13,530 nucleotides of DNA, from contig JACMQP010000437.1 in assembly GCA_014376915.1 (NCBI GenBank), positions 1-13,530 on the forward strand, written 5' to 3'. A model generated the notes under the pieces. The model searched no databases and was not told the DNA's origin. It worked only from the letters and a program-made list of their open reading frames with translations. Shown piece after piece: positions 12,907 to 13,530 of this stretch (position 1 is its first letter; every line of letters begins with the position of its first letter). Made by a program: the position numbers and the translations under genes. Source of the DNA: Ramlibacter sp. Lineage in GTDB: Bacteria > Pseudomonadota > Gammaproteobacteria > Burkholderiales > Burkholderiaceae.

Positions 12907-13428
12907 ATGAGCTTGCAAGCCTCTCCGATTCCGCAGATCGCCCTGTTTTCGCCCACCTCCGCAGCCGACCTGGAACCGGTCCGCGTCATCTTCCGTGAAT
13001 ACGCGCAGGGCCTGGGGGTGGACCTGTGGTTCCAGGACTTTGAAACCGAACTGGCCACGTTGCCCGGCGAATACGCGCAGCCGCGCGGCACATTGCTGCT
13101 AGCCACGGTCAACGGCCAGCTTGCCGGTTGTTGCGGTCTGCGCCCGATGGACGCGGCGGACTATCCGAATGCAGCGGAGATGAAGCGTTTGTATGTGCGC
13201 AAGGCGTTCCGCGGGCTGGGTCTCGGCCGGCGGCTGGCCGAAACAGTGCTGGATGCAGCGCGCCAGGCCGGCTACGCCTGCGTCCTGCTGGACACGCTGG
13301 ACAACATGGAAGCGGCACGGGCGCTCTACGAAGACCTGGGATTCGAAGACATCCCGCCCTACTATCACAACCCGATTGCGGGCGCCCACTATCTCAAGGC
13401 CGACCTCGAGCGGCCGACTGGCTGGTAG
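12907..13428 (+). CDS. GNAT family N-acetyltransferase
   Basis: A 173-residue acetyltransferase that should move an acetyl group from acetyl-CoA to an amine; the acceptor is unknown. Core signs are TLLLATVNGQLAGCCGLRPM (62-81, strands 2-3), MKRLYVRKAFRGLGLGRRLAETVLDAA (92-118) with the acetyl-CoA pyrophosphate loop Arg102-Gly103-x-Gly105-x-Gly107, and TLDNMEAARALYEDLGFEDI (130-149), the usual motif B helix and strand. The short overlapping reading frame 12887-12910 ends on this ATG. No Shine-Dalgarno is visible. It is convergent with the partial gene at the right edge, 17 bp away, with no terminator between them. Confidence 0.88.
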   Translation: MSLQASPIPQIALFSPTSAADLEPVRVIFREYAQGLGVDLWFQDFETELATLPGEYAQPRGTLLLATVNGQLAGCCGLRPMDAADYPNAAEMKRLYVRKAFRGLGLGRRLAETVLDAARQAGYACVLLDTLDNMEAARALYEDLGFEDIPPYYHNPIAGAHYLKADLERPTGW

Positions 13429-13445
13429 CTCAGAGCGCCGCACCG

Positions 13446-13530
13446 TCAGCCCTTGGCCTGGCCCAACAACGTGCCGGCGTCGCTGACTTCGAACTTGCCG
13501 GGCGCGTCCACGTTCAGTGTCGTCACCTTG
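13446..13530 (-). CDS. C-terminal fragment of an unidentified protein
   Basis: The last 27 codons and the TGA of a minus-strand gene that enters from the right edge. The visible tail starts KVTTLNVDAPGKFEV and ends in TLLGQAKG. Codon third positions are nearly all G or C, like the genes around it, which supports real coding. Too little is present to name a family. It is convergent with the GNAT gene. Confidence 0.55.
   Translation of the reverse strand, partial: KVTTLNVDAPGKFEVSDAGTLLGQAKG

Noticed and set aside
1..13530. Mobile elements, CRISPR arrays, tRNA or rRNA genes, riboswitches
   Set aside because: I looked for terminal inverted repeats, transposase motifs, regular repeat-spacer spacing and cloverleaf-like patterns and found none that held up.

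Overview
The window looks like chromosomal DNA from a high-GC betaproteobacterium of the order Burkholderiales, most likely the family Comamonadaceae. This rests on gene content: an atpI of the Burkholderiales type, the order dat-DUF493-lipB-lipA, and a reduced PTS phosphorelay (EIIA-Man, HPr, EI) with no permease in view. The assignment is inferred from remembered protein families; no search was run. I see no tRNA, rRNA, CRISPR array, insertion sequence, prophage or attachment site. Coding density is very high. The longest gene-free stretches are 348-509 and 11996-12171, and both look regulatory.

Layout. (1) 1-347, minus: the start of atpI, first gene of the ATP synthase operon, which runs off the left edge. 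(2) 510-4703, plus: a tight run of a CopD-like four-helix membrane protein, a class IV PLP aminotransferase (D-amino acid aminotransferase type), a DUF493/YbeD protein, lipB, lipA and a DMT/EamA exporter. LipB and LipA together make protein-bound lipoate from octanoyl-ACP. The exporter has no ATG, GTG or TTG start that keeps its first membrane helix, and a CTG start is proposed. (3) 8922 down to 4713, minus: a five-gene operon of lipoprotein, MFS transporter, EIIA-Man, HPr and EI. Every junction overlaps (4, 4, 32 and 4 bp), so translation is probably coupled. (4) 8957-10931, plus: a family III CoA-transferase and an alpha/beta hydrolase separated by one base. (5) 10976-11473, plus: a TlpA-type thioredoxin-fold protein, convergent with a cytochrome c' gene (11995-11540, minus) across a bidirectional hairpin terminator. 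(6) A cytochrome b561-type membrane protein (12172-12837, plus), divergent from cytochrome c' across a repeat-rich control region; the two may form a small membrane/periplasm electron-transfer pair. (7) A GNAT acetyltransferase (12907-13428, plus) whose promoter region is spanned by a perfect 10-bp inverted repeat. (8) The last 27 codons of an unidentified minus-strand gene at the right edge.

Most genes belong to ordinary families, and I do not see a clearly new multi-gene system. The points most worth checking are regulatory: four starts have a -10-like hexamer ending exactly 6 nt before the ATG, as expected for leaderless mRNAs, including both sides of a 34-bp divergent gap; the CTG start after lipA; the fully overlapping lipoprotein-MFS-PTS operon; and the two dyad-rich intergenic regions near the right end.
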